This document shows, piece after piece, positions 23,574 to 35,094 of a stretch of DNA of 64,000 nt. Every line of letters begins with the position of its first letter. Within the stretch, counting starts at the first letter, position 1. A model generated the notes under the pieces. The model made no database searches. It worked only from the letters and a program-made list of their open reading frames with translations, and had not been told where the DNA came from. The stretch is from Mixophyes australis (taxonomy: Eukaryota > Chordata > Amphibia > Anura > Limnodynastidae). The position numbers and the translations under genes are program-made. The stretch covers positions 33,944,335 to 34,008,334 of the forward strand of contig JAVHZZ010000003.1 of NCBI GenBank assembly GCA_036250195.1, read 5' to 3'.

Positions 23574-25054
23574 TTAGAGCAAAAAAGAGAGGATAGGGAA
23601 GAAATGTGTATTTGGAGGCACTCAGCGATATTCTAAATAATAAAATATCTATTTCTTTATTGATATGCTTTAAGAAAAATCCCTCCTAATCCAATAGCGA
23701 AATATTAAAATCAAAGTGACTACAAATGTGAATTAAAATAGCAAAATAAAATTGCTATGCCCTGCTACTTTGTATCAATATGTATAAATTTTCAATGTGT
23801 ATTAATGTAAGTCACTCCATTATTAAACTGATTTAATAACTTGAGATACCACTCAATAAATAAAGTAATCGTTGTATGTGTGGTGTGAATTAATTACCGT
23901 GGTGACCTTGATTGAAACAGTTTGTAGGTGATAAGCCTATACGTTGATTAAATAAGATCTCTGACAATTATTTAGTTATTGACACAGTCCATTGTCACAA
24001 TAATCCTGTATAGTTGTTATCTTGTCAGTAATAGGACCCCTAACGTAATAAGGACTCCATATGGATTTCAAACATGCCTTTTATATGATCGCACAGATCC
24101 ACATGCACGCTATTCTATAAAGCCCAGTAAGGGTTAAGCGGTTGTATATACATATGGTTGAATAACAGGGACTAAATAAACCCCATGGCTAGCAGTTGCT
24201 TTGTTAGTTATATAATCTAGCAGTACATTGTCCCGGTAATTCTAATAGTACATTGTCCCGGTAATCCTAATTGTACACTTAGTTGATTGGTTATTCTATT
24301 ATCAGTCAGGCACCTAATATGTTTAGTAGATCTCCTTCTAAGTTTCAATCATACCGTTTGTACGGTCACACACACACACACACACATATGCTGTTATGTC
24401 ACACCCATACAGGGATGAGTGTTATCCAAGATTACTGAGTTTAGCAAAAGTAATGAGGAGTGAATATAAACAGTAGCAGGGTAAACGCCAACGCGCGTTT
24501 CGCTACATGCTTTTTCAAGGCAGCCAGAAGTGAGGAGGAGTAAAAGTATTTATGCATTGTTTCACTTACTGGTGTGACATGTAACATTACGATAGGCAGA
24601 ACTCCGTGTCTTGTAATTCTAATGATTGATGGTTACTGCACACTATCCTGTTGATAGTATTAGCGTTTAACAGCCCCCTGGAATCGATCATTGGTAGATC
24701 GTTATTCCAGACTGTCAGCATGTAAACAAAAGATATATGGATACTGAATTGAAACTAATTTATGTCTATATTTGATCCCTCTTGGATCCTACCTAAATCA
24801 AGATGTAGATTCATACCCCGTATAGTAAGGTAAGTGTATAGTGATGATAAATTGATGTGGTAAGTATTAGACAATAATAAAATAGAAATAAGAATAAAAC
24901 TTAAAAAATGTGCAGTATAATAGTACCCATATAAAGCTAAGAAGAGGGTATTATTGTGTAAAATTTAACTACTAATGGTATAAGATTAAATACTTATGTC
25001 GCTAAGTGCCTCCAAATACACATTTCTTCCCTATCCTCTCTTTTTTGCTCTAAC
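23574..25054. mobile_element. Non-autonomous DNA element with about 55-bp inverted termini
   Basis: The left end starts TTAGAGCAAAAAAGAGAGGA and the right end is its reverse complement. The inverted match extends about 55 bases with few mismatches (through the GTATTTGGAGGCAC phrase). The roughly 1.48-kb interior is AT-rich with no coding capacity and holds AACGCGCGTTTCGCTACATG near 24490. Flanks gave no clear target duplication, so the superfamily is open. Confidence 0.65.
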
Positions 25055-25235
25055 ATTAGTCATTGTGTAGGAGTGCACCCTCCAGTAATCATATTTTTTC
25101 AATCCTAAGAATTAATAGGTATTATGATACTGGTATAGCGATACCTAGTGCAGTGGTACTCTCTCTTAATCCAGTTCTGGTAAGAGAGGTGGCTAACCCA
25201 GGTAGTTTCTCCCTGCTCGTTATAAATAAAATGGC

Positions 25236-25566
25236 AATCTGGGCTAGTAGCTTGCAGATCATCTTCTTCAGTTATTTATATAGTGCCACTAATTCCGTAG
25301 TGCTGTACAGAGAAATAACTCACATCAGTCCCTGACTAGTCTAAATTCCCTAACATACACACACATAGACTTAGAGAGACTAAGGACAATTTATTTGCAG
25401 CCAATTGACCTACTAGTATGTTTTTTGTGTGGTAAGAAACCGGAACACCTGGAGGAAACCCACGCAAACACGGGAAGAACATACAAATTCTACACAGATA
25501 ATGCCATGACCAGGAATCGACCTCATGACCCCAGTGCTATGAGGCAGAAGTGCTGACCATTAAGCC
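25236..25566 (-). repeat. V-SINE-like SINE, near full length
   Basis: Read on the minus strand it has a tRNA-like head (TGGTCAGCACTTCTGCCTCA then a GGTCGATTCCTGG B-box-like segment), a central block with GTATGTTCTTCCCGTGTTTG, and a tail with AGTGGCACTATATAAATAAC. This is the same order as the plus-strand copy at 48222. Confidence 0.7.
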
Positions 25567-26168
25567 ACTGAAATTTAATGCAGGGTTGTGCATCTAAGCC
25601 ATAGTAATAACTATTTTACTTGCACATTCAATGGAATACAACTGGGGAAAACTTTAATGTAAAATGACTTAGAAATACCAGTTCATTAGATTGCCATATT
25701 TGGGGACAGGATTTTTTTTTTTTTTTACCCCCTGCGAGGCTAAATTGGTGACTGTCAAGCTAGGGGTTTTGTTTTGCTTTCCTTTGGATCAACACATTTA
25801 CAATTTGAAAGGATTGAACATCCTCTATCTTTTTCAGCCTTAATATGAAATTTGCTAAAAATTATCTTTCTAATACTTTTGAAAGATATACACTCATTCA
25901 CTTGAAATAAAGAGCATCGGATTTGCTGCGATGGGAACATGATGATAGTGTGGCTGCTTTGAAAACCAGAAAAAATGTGTCTAATATTCAGTCTCACACA
26001 TACGTAAGTGTAGGCTAACCATACACTATTTGGAGCTGCTGCTAGAAAATCACCCTGCACCTACTTTTGTGGGTCCATCTGTAAATGCTCAAAACTCTTA
26101 TTACATTAGAAATGCACCTAGAATTTTGGTTTGCCATAAAACTACAGCTTGGCAGAAGCATCTCATTG
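25567..26168. other. Unannotated AT-rich DNA
   Basis: Nothing recognised. Confidence 0.4.
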
Positions 26169-26177
26169 AAAGTATTG

Positions 26178-26486
26178 AATCCTTTAGGATGTAAGCTCTC
26201 AGGTGCAGGGCCCTCTTTCATTGTGTGCTCCTTCTACTATTCCATCACCCTCTGTACCTCTTGGCTTCCTTCCCTAGCCCTGTTTTCTTAGCTTCGGCCT
26301 ACTTCTCGCTTATTTCTACCATCACTTTTCCTCATGGTCCCAGAAATAATCTGATTTTTATTACCATGTTACCTGTGTGTGTTTTTTGCTTTTGTGTTTT
26401 TTGTTCTTTCTGTAGCATGGGTCACTGTTTTCTGTATATGTCATGTACGGCGCTGTGGACCCTTTGTGGCGCCTTATAAATTAAAG

Positions 26487-26522
<36 letters not shown>
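26178..26522 (+). repeat. Retroposed repeat with (TAA)n tail and 9-bp target duplication
   Basis: AAAGTATTG flanks both sides (26169-26177 and 26523-26531). The body starts with GATGTAAGCTCTCAGGTGCAGG and ends GGCGCCTTATAAATTAAAG followed by about eleven TAA units. The tail and duplication show retroposition. The 3' segment resembles the tail shared by the V-SINE copies. Confidence 0.7.
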
Positions 26523-26525
<3 letters not shown>

Positions 26526-26531
26526 GTATTG

Positions 26532-28290
26532 TACAGTGACGTGTAAAATGCATATAGATTTGCTGAGTGTAAAAGGCTATGAATTCCCCCTCCCTTATTA
26601 AACATGGAGTCTCCCTGTAAATTACCTCTCTCCAGCCCTTGATTCTCATTTAAATACATTTTCCTGCAAAATAAAATTGTGGTGCAACATTTCTACACCC
26701 ATCCTGCATTTAGCTAGAAGAGCCACCATCATTTTGCTATTGTAAGCAAACTTTTGCAACCCCTGCATATATCCGCTCTTGGCACACATGCATGTGCTTT
26801 CCATAAAAATAGCTGCATTCATTGAAAAATGGGCACATGTATCCTTAAACATCACTTGTATTTATGCAGTGTCATTAACGTGTCCTAGTGGCTATATGTG
26901 TAGTGTCCAGCACTGGTTAGCGAGTGACTAGTGGGGTGACTTTATAATTCCAAGATGGGACAAGGGCATTCCATTAACTTACAGTCCAGATAACTCTAAT
27001 AGCATTGCAGACAATAGATATTCAATTTGCTAGTAGTCAGCTTTGCTTATTATGTTGCATTAATTAGTTCTCTGTTTATGGTTACTGTGTGCCTGGGCAG
27101 AATTAGCTTCACTGATTTAACCTACTCTTTTGCTCTCTTTGAATCTTGCTTGATCAGAGCAGATTTTTTTTAAATTAGCCTTACTATAAGATCAGAATAT
27201 GTTTCGGTTTGTAGTCAACATTGTTTCCTACTTGTATCAGCTGCTTGGTTGACCAACAAGCTTTGGACTCCCAGACCAGAATATAAATTGGGGTCTTAAA
27301 ATGCAGGATCACTAGTCAGTTTATAGTAAAACTATAACTACTTACAATAGTCAAAATACCAGTAGCAATATGTGTTATATTGTGAAACCATGACAAATCA
27401 ATGTCCAGGGTGTGCTCTTAGTGCCTAAGGCAAACTAAAAAAAAATAAAATGAACTTCTCCAGCACCTACAACTGAGGCTCAAGCTAAAAGAATAATAAT
27501 AAGAACAAAGATGATTGTACAGGGAATTTTTGCAAGGTCAGATCAATTCATCAAGATTAGGAAACATATAGGAGCTGAGGCAGAGCTGGACGCAAAACGG
27601 GAGTACATTACTCTTTTAAAAAAAAATTGGATATGCAGAGCTGTGCACATCTTGAGATGTATCTGTCTCCACATCAGCAGCATGTGTGCCTGATTTACAC
27701 TAAGTCATCATCAGTGCATATTTGCACCTGCCCTATAGCAGATCCAAAACATGTACCTTCTAATATATATTTTTCGGCAGGTCTGCATGAGCCGCATTTG
27801 CGTGAACATGCCTTTAGTGTACTTGGTAGTGTACTTGGTACTTGGTCTGTACCCCCTTCACTCCCCGTACAGCTACTTCAGGCGCCGGCAGGCTTCAGTA
27901 CTTGAATTATGGATAGGAGCATACCCCATGCACCCACTATTCTGGGCATGAGCAGAGTGATTTCACGCAAGACATGCTACACAAATTGTCATACATCCCA
28001 CTATGCACCAGCACCATTGTGTTTCCAAGTGTTACATTTAAAGCTATCTGTTTAAATTCCTCTGCCTGTCTAGTAAATGTCCCTTTCATTTTCTTTTTCT
28101 GTTTTTAGCTGATGGCCAACTGATTATCCCATATTTTTCCTTTCTAAAAACCAGGTAAAATGGTGTCAAATTCAGCAATAAGCAAATGAGTCAAAAGTCT
28201 ACAAATACCATAGACATATATTCCAAAAACATACTGATATATGATTTGGTTTCTGACTAATTTTCCTGTGTGTGTACGTGTGATAAATAC
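26532..28290. other. Unannotated AT-rich DNA
   Basis: No gene recognised. A doubled phrase GTGTACTTGGTA near 27817-27842 and a GC-richer stretch at 27840-27900 are the only local features. Confidence 0.35.
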
Positions 28291-28295
28291 TGTAA

Positions 28296-28729
28296 GGCTG
28301 GGTACACATACAGGTTTTTCACCTCATTATCGTGCCAATCACACGATAAACCACTGTTAGGTCCGATATCGCATTAGTGTGTAAGCTCCAACGATCATAT
28401 TTTATCGTTCCAAAGCTCGTTGTATTGTTTGATTTGATTCTTATAAACGGACTAAAAATCTCTATACATGATGCAACGATGTCGGACAATTTCTGCAGTG
28501 TGTTTGTACTCACGACCACCAGTATAAACAGATTTCCATAGCGTTTTCAAAGTCACAATCTTTTCAACTGATGGTTATGACAGATGAAGAGCACAGATCT
28601 AAAGATAAATCGTGTAAAACCTGTATAGTGTGTACACATGAATCAGTATGCGGATCGGGACTTTCAAGCATTGGTAAAATCGCTAATGATATCTCATCAG
28701 AAGAAATTTTCTGTAGTGTGTACCCAGCC
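28296..28729. mobile_element. MITE with GGCTGGGTACACA inverted ends
   Basis: Left GGCTGGGTACACA and right TGTGTACCCAGCC form inverted ends. Flanks are TAA and TAC, one mismatch from a 3-bp duplication. The interior is rich in palindromic GAT/ATC phrases and has no ORF of note. It is related to the element at 10086. Confidence 0.65.
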
Positions 28730-28732
28730 TAC

Positions 28733-29915
28733 GTATTACAGCTCCCACAATCAAAATAATAAAATGGCCAAACTTATCCTTGAAGGGGACAATATATTCT
28801 GGCCTTTCCACTGCATGCACAACACATTTCTTTAGCGTTAGTACAAAAAAAGCACAAACTGTACTGCACTTAATGGATAAGTCCTTATTAGTTACCCCCC
28901 CCCCCCTCCCCCCACCAAATAGCAGAACTATTGGTGTCCCGAGTCAGGACCTCGCGGATCAGAAGTACCTCATTCCCCTCCAGTGCTGTGTACAGTGTTA
29001 CTTTAATTGCCAATGATAATTTAATGAAAAATAATAAAACACTAAAAAGGAAATAAAGTCAAGAAAAGATTTCTGGAGTTACAATGTGGCTTTTCATTTC
29101 ATATCAATCAATATAATTTTTACAACAATTTAATTTACAATTGGTGGTTATATACATTGCATAGTATCTGTGTGAATGCTGAGAAGTGATGTGATACATG
29201 TAATAGGCCACTGAAAATGTCAACACAGGTGTTCATTAATATTTATAGAACCTTGCAACAAGTGTATGGATTACTCACAAAAAAACAAAAATAAAATAGT
29301 ACAATACTCACTTATTTATACTTTGTATCTTCCTCTGTATACTGATAATATTTTTCCAGTGCAACACCGATTGTACGGTGTTGGGTTTAGATTGTAAAGA
29401 ACAGATACTGAATACAATGTAAATTTTCAGGCAGTGTTTCCTGGTTCATTACATAATTCAAAGTATTTACCCTGTGGCTCACCTCTGCTTTTTCACTCAT
29501 CAATTGCACAAGAAGTATTATAGAATTAAGTTACTCTTCATAAATTAATGCAGTGAGTATTTTGTTTTGCATAATTCACATTATATTATTGCATATTTCA
29601 TTATAACTGTGTTTTGGCCTCAAACTCAGACCTTTTTGAACACAAATGAACTTTAATTATCAGCAGTTTTACAGCAATAGAACACTGTCTTAATGAAAAC
29701 AATAAACACCCTGCTCCCATTCAGGGCACTATCTGACTGCTTGGCCCCTCTCTCTGCATTTCTTTTCCTATGTGCATAATTAACTGCTGCTCATCTTTAT
29801 TGTCAGAGTCTGTCCAACTCTCACACACAATTCTTTTCACGTTAGAGACTTGTTCTATGCTATTGGTGAGACTTGTCTTTGTGAAGCCTGTGGCATACGA
29901 TCGCTCTGCACTCTC
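28733..29915. other. Unannotated AT-rich DNA
   Basis: A poly-C tract occurs at about 28895-28915. No gene or bounded repeat recognised. Confidence 0.35.
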
Positions 29916-29917
29916 AG

Positions 29918-30479
29918 TCAGACTATTTTCTTAAAGCTTTTTATCTTTTTAGAGAACTTTGCATTATTCTTCCTGATTTCTGCATCAAGTTGTGAAACCT
30001 CTTTGGTCTGTTCTTTTGTGCAGACTTTCTCTGGTTCTGCTCGCTTTCTATCTGCTTCTCTCTTAGCATCTACTTTCTTTATGGTAATTACAAGCAGTAT
30101 ACAACATCCATGATCCGAAGTAAACAGCCTATCGAAATCAAACTCTCTTATACACAAATTAGATCCTTTGTTTGCCACCAAACCATAATCATGGACAGAC
30201 TTCCATAATCATGGACAGCCCATGTTCTTCTGCATGACATCACACACGGTTATACCCAGAGGTAACCTCATCCAGTGCTTTCTGGGTCGCCTCCAACTTG
30301 GTCTGTTCCATTACATGTGTCTTTACCGATTCCTTTGGGTTACTCGCCCCAACTGTTAACTCAGGAGTATCATCTGCAAACGCTGTATATTTTGGCAAAA
30401 AAATGTTTTTCTGTGACAGTTTCTCTGGAACAATAATTCCACACTGTTTCCTGAGACTCACCATTATATTTCTTAACAA
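29918..30479 (-). pseudogene. Unidentified coiled-coil-like pseudogene fragment
   Basis: Two minus-strand open runs lie nearly end to end. The first (30240-30479) contains LRKQCGIIVPEKLSQKN and QTKLEATQKALDEVTSGYN. The second (29918-30181) contains KKVDAKREADRKRAEPEKV and KEVSQLDAEIRKNNAKFSKK. Both are charged, heptad-like and low in Gly/Pro, consistent with a coiled coil. A short duplicated phrase (CCATAATCATGGACAG) sits at the break near 30180-30220. No introns are apparent. I do not recognise the parent. A retropseudogene or an old retroelement ORF1 are both possible. Confidence 0.4.
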
Positions 30480-30715
30480 GCGTAACCATTAAACTTCCTA
30501 TATCATTAACAAAATATATAACAAAATGAAAACAAAAACGAAACTACAACAAAGGGCAACAAATAATCTAAGTCATTTCTTTTTTTCTTCACGATGTTAG
30601 TCACAAACCAATTAAACTGAGATTTTGATGTATTGTGGGGAGGAAGAAGGGAGAAGTGTTAATAAATAACAGAAGCCAAGTGGGAAATAAAGTCATGCTC
30701 TATAAATACAGACAG
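30480..30715. other. Short unannotated spacer
   Basis: AT-rich sequence without recognisable features. Confidence 0.35.
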
Positions 30716-30719
30716 TTAT

Positions 30720-31135
30720 TCAGTTTGTATAAGCAGATACCACTCTGTTGACTCGGAACAGCTTCATATTGTTAGCTGGTACAGTTTCATCCAGAGATTC
30801 AGTATATAATCCCCAGTTTTAATGGAATCCTTTTACCCTTTGCTTCTATATCTGGCAAATAGCCCTCCTGTCCAGGTAAAGTATGTCTAGCAAGTCAGTC
30901 TTTAATGTGCCCAGGAGAGGGTGAGCCAGGGATGTCCATTGCCGTAGGATTAGTTGCTTTGCAATGGTCATGATTCCCGCCAGCATAGGATACAATTCTG
31001 AAGATGTCAGTTCAGTTTTCCAGTGTTTAAAGTGAGCAAATAGAAGGTCTTTTAGGTCTTTTATTATTCATATTCTATAGCTGTTATTGATAACGTTGTG
31101 TATTATGTCTGCTTGTTGGGCTTTGCATTCTGGTC
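30720..31135 (-). pseudogene. L1-type ORF2 C-terminal fragment
   Basis: The minus strand, with a few frame changes, reads MLAGIMTIAKQLILRQWTS, a TDLLDILYLDRRAI segment and a GLYTESLDETVP segment. This matches the usual closing part of amphibian and fish L1 ORF2. It is separate from the next L1 because that element's 3' end lies between them. Confidence 0.6.
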
Positions 31136-31140
31136 TTTGA

Positions 31141-32760
31141 AATAAATTTTTATTGGGTTTTACATAATAAAAACATGAAATATAATGCATAATGAAAATC
31201 ACATTACTATTTGGCTCCTGATATATATACAAGGGTAGAAATTTAGATCATAATAGGAGCATGTATATAAGTTTTTTTTCTTCAAGTATTCAGAAAAATG
31301 ACAAAACAACAGATAACATAAGGACATATAGGGGTTAGGAGATGATAAGGAGGGAGAGGTCAGGTTAATGAGAGGGAAGCAGATGCATTTTTCAGTATCC
31401 AGGAAATTGTTCTCTATTACTTGTATTTAAACTTTATTAACTTCTATTTAAGCTGGTAGGGATGAAGATACAGATACATATTCAGGTGAATCAATAAAAT
31501 CCATCCATGGACCCCAAATGGTGCATTACATTTCAAATGTATCATCTGCCGAGAGAAGCATAATCACCCACAGACCTGTAGATTTCCAGTCTCCTAACTC
31601 ATTCCTGAACTGTAGGGGGTGAAGTAGATTGCCAACAGACCGGATGACTTCTTTAGCTGCTGATATGAGAAATTTCAGGAGACAGGGGCAATTTTGTTGC
31701 AAGGGCCTTGCATTTTGGGCACTTCCCCATCTCCCCCACTACTATATGCCTATGTCCAGACTGGGATGTGAAAGCTCTGTTAATTGTTTTAATATGAACC
31801 TCTTGGAACCGAGCTGAACATTGATATTTCAATGTGGACTCAAAGGGATTCAACAAAGATTCTTGTGTTTTCATCCAAATCGCTTCTAGGTTGGCATGAA
31901 TTAGGTCTGGGTATAAATATCTTATCCTGTACTTATTTGACTTTAGTAAATTAATTACAGATTCTAGTTTATCTGGAGTGTTCATTGAGATATTATCTGT
32001 CATTATTGAGGATATGTAATGACACAATTGCAAAAACATAGATAACTGAGTATTGGGAATGTTGACTTTGTATTTCATCTGTTGAAAGCTGAACATATTT
32101 CCCCCAGATCAAATAAATACATTTTTTATAATGACTACTCCTTTACTTTCCCTGCTAAGAAACGTGAGTGACATTGTCTAAACGTGAATTCTGGGGTCCC
32201 CCCATATCGGAATAAATCTAGTGTATCTGAAATTTTTGTCATATTATTTATTGTAGTTGGAAGCAAGCTTAATAGGTATCCTTGAATTTTTTTTTGTGGA
32301 ATTGGTGTAACTGTTTTGGGATAGGAGATCTTGTGTAATAATGTGACAGGTGAATTCGGGTGGAAGAGCTCACAATGTAACATATGGTTTGTGAAGTGTT
32401 CCTGATTCAAGAACCATTCTGAAATATACCTAAATAAGGCTGCACGAGTGAAGGACAGTATTTTGGGTAGGCCTATACGTCCTGTTTTTCACCAAGTATG
32501 AATTTGCTTCTAGCAATCCAAGGTTTTTCATTTTGCCAAATAAAGTGGGAGAATAAATTTGTGCATGTATGAAGATCTATTTTAGTTAGGCTAAGTGAAA
32601 GCATTTGAAGAGTTAGGCTAATTTAGGGAAGATTATAATTTTGATGGCAGTATTTCTTCCTAGAAGCAATAATGGTAGGTGTTTCCAGTTTGCTAAGATT
32701 TTTGAAATATTTTCAATGATTGGGTTATAGTTACATTTGTAAAGATATTATGTCGTGTCA
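31141..32760 (-). mobile_element. 5'-truncated L1-type LINE remnant
   Basis: The 3' end begins in TTTTTATTGGGTTTTACAT, the usual appearance of an L1 tail read in reverse. Upstream on the minus strand are ORF2 pieces in order: LLLLGRNTAIKIIIFP near 32650, WQNEKPWIARSK near 32530, NQEHFTNHMLHCELFHP near 32400, and the run 31653-32096 containing FESTLKYQCSARFQ and CPKCKA. A closing IWGPWMDFIDSPEY follows near 31500. Stops and frame breaks are scattered. Catalytic RT and endonuclease domains are missing. Confidence 0.75.
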
Positions 32761-33505
32761 ACTTATCATTTCTTCCCAAGACACACATTATTTGAAAGTT
32801 TACCTATTTAGTTTATTGGTGGTAACAAAGTGTGCCGCAAAGTGTCTGAACAGGGCAGGTGTAAATGTTGCATGATAGTGACGGTGTTATCGCTCAGAAT
32901 CGGATTGAATGATTGTTCACCTGCTTGCCAGACACCACCGATCTCAAAGAACACCACTATTTCAGAAGATCTGCGGTCATTGTTAAGGGGGTAGGTTAAA
33001 CACTTTTTTAAAAAATCTTTGCACGTGTCTGTGTCATTAGCTACACATGGAAAGCTGTAAGCATTGCATATTTTTTTTAAAGCAGTCGCAAATGTTAGCG
33101 TTTATCTTTTATTAACTGACTGTTTGGATTCTACAATTTGGCAATGAAATTTGTTATTATATTAAATAGTTTCTTTTTATATGACCCACACAGACAGGGA
33201 AGGCTGGTCATTTTTAGCTCGGGGAGTAAGACTCGACTCAGCAGCCTATTAGAAACATTTTAAATGAAAAAGAATGCAGTTGGTCCAGTGACCCAGCCCA
33301 AAGTAGCCAACTATGCAACCGGCCCAGTGGACAGATGCCCCCGATCCCAACCTGCCCCTGCACACAGACACTTAATAACTAGCATTGGTTTCAATACGCC
33401 TATTGTTCGAATATAAGTATTTTTTGTTTATAATGTGAAATGTCAAAGTGCCCACAAAATTATTCTATACAGAAAGTAAATTTTTACTGTTCACATTCTC
33501 ACATA
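32761..33505. other. Unannotated AT-rich DNA
   Basis: Nothing recognised apart from the splice acceptor-like end at 33507-33508. Confidence 0.35.
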
Positions 33506-33508
33506 TAG

Positions 33509-33615
33509 CAACATGTAGGAGAGCTGGCTGTTGTAGAGGACGACAGATATCACCCCCTCCAAAACCATCAACTGGAACAACATCACCGCCTGGGGAGTGT
33601 GTCTTCAGGCCACAT
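33509..33615 (+). other. Candidate splice-bounded exon (unassigned)
   Basis: The segment is preceded by a pyrimidine-containing tract ending CACATATAG and followed by GTAAGT. It is 107 bases long and GC-richer than its surroundings. One frame is fully open (starting QHVGELAVVEDDRYHP) and a second frame is also open, so coding frame is ambiguous. No domain is recognised. It could be an internal exon of a host gene spanning this repeat-rich interval, or coincidence. Confidence 0.3.
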
Positions 33616-33948
33616 GTAAGTCTCTTTGGGATGTTACCTTATGCCATCATGGACACTCTGCTCTTGTCTTGGTCATCCCAGATGTGTTGCGGAAGGCATG
33701 TCCCGGCCTACCTTTAGTCATGTGCTCTAGGTAGTACTGCAGGATGTTCTGTCATGCATCCATCACTTTATTCAGTTAGTAGTCCCTTGTGCCCATATAG
33801 CACATATAGCAGCAATTGGCAATCATTTCTGGCTTTCCGCCTTATAGGGGCAGTAACTGGTACACCTATAGCCCTGATGCCATCGGGAGGAAATTAAGCT
33901 GTTTTTAGGAGTAGAAAACATTTCCACTTGATAAATGTTCAGGCTATG

Positions 33949-34200
33949 GGGTCGTTTTTTTCTCACGTTGTCATTTCTTATCGCATTGATAAGAAATTAT
34001 ATAACGTGCCTATTTATTAACTTTGTTCAGCTGAGACAGCAGCTCCGATGAATAGTTTATAGTAAAGTCATCGCAATTGCCATCTCTTTACTTACATGTT
34101 CCTGTGGCCAGTCAGAATTTGCAATGGGGAGAGCACAAAGCCTGCCAAGATTGGACCTGAAGATCCCTCTCCTGCGATGCTCTTCGGAGGTTAATAAATA
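33949..34200. repeat. Second member of the GGGTCTATTTAT repeat family
   Basis: Shares with 11588-12024 the CTTATCGCATTGATAAG palindrome, the AATAGTTTATAGTA phrase and a GGGGAGAGCACAAAGC block. Its right end is not defined. Confidence 0.5.
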
Positions 34201-34655
34201 GGTCTCTATATGTGATGCATCTCTCCAGATTCGATGCCTGATTGCTAAATAGCCGAGAAGCAGCCATGACTCTTTCGCCGCCAGGCAATCAGGCATGTGG
34301 AGCACATTAGCCCAGAGACAAGGAGGCGCAAGGCCAAATGGAGAAGCATGGCTATTGAGCGCATTTGAGTTTATATGTAAGCCCATTTTTTGTCTAAAGT
34401 TTTTTTTTAATGCCACTTGTAAAAGGTGTGTTTTCAATATTTTCAAAATACAACAACACTCTTTGCATAATGCTGTAGTTCTTTACAAATCTGTTGAATA
34501 ATGTTAGATGTTTCTAGTGGCATATAATGCAAAATGTTTTAATACCTTTTACACAATTGTGACCTTATACACACATTTTCTTATTTTTATTTTTCTCCTT
34601 TTGTTTCAAAGTAGACAATGTTTACCTTTACCTCCCGACTCTTATTTTAAATCAC
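34201..34655. other. Unannotated DNA
   Basis: No gene or bounded repeat recognised. Confidence 0.35.
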
Positions 34656-35094
34656 ACATACAGGGCATTCAAAAAACTAAGCCCACCCGAACATCGTAGA
34701 TCCGAGTTTCGAGCTGAGGCGGCTCGGTACTTTCGCGCACCTTCGGAACTGAAAACGAGGCAATACATCATCTTTGCGTCGTCGGATCTTATGAGTTTTG
34801 GATTCTATAAGTACCACCCTCAATGGAGATCTGGCTCCATTTCACAGAGATACACAGAAGGGGTAGCAGGGTTCTTGGCAGTCTCCAGTGCAGTTGAGCA
34901 GCGTGATTAATGAAAGAGAAACAGGAGCGGTGACTGTTCTTAAAAGTCATCAGTCACACAGAAACAGGAGTGGTGGCAGTGTTCTTGCCAGTCTACAGTA
35001 TACGTGCCATTGCTCATTGTCAGTGCTGAAACAAAAATAATAGGGCTGGCAGTGTTCTTAAAAGTCTCTAGTCACATTGCTCTGTTCCATCCAT

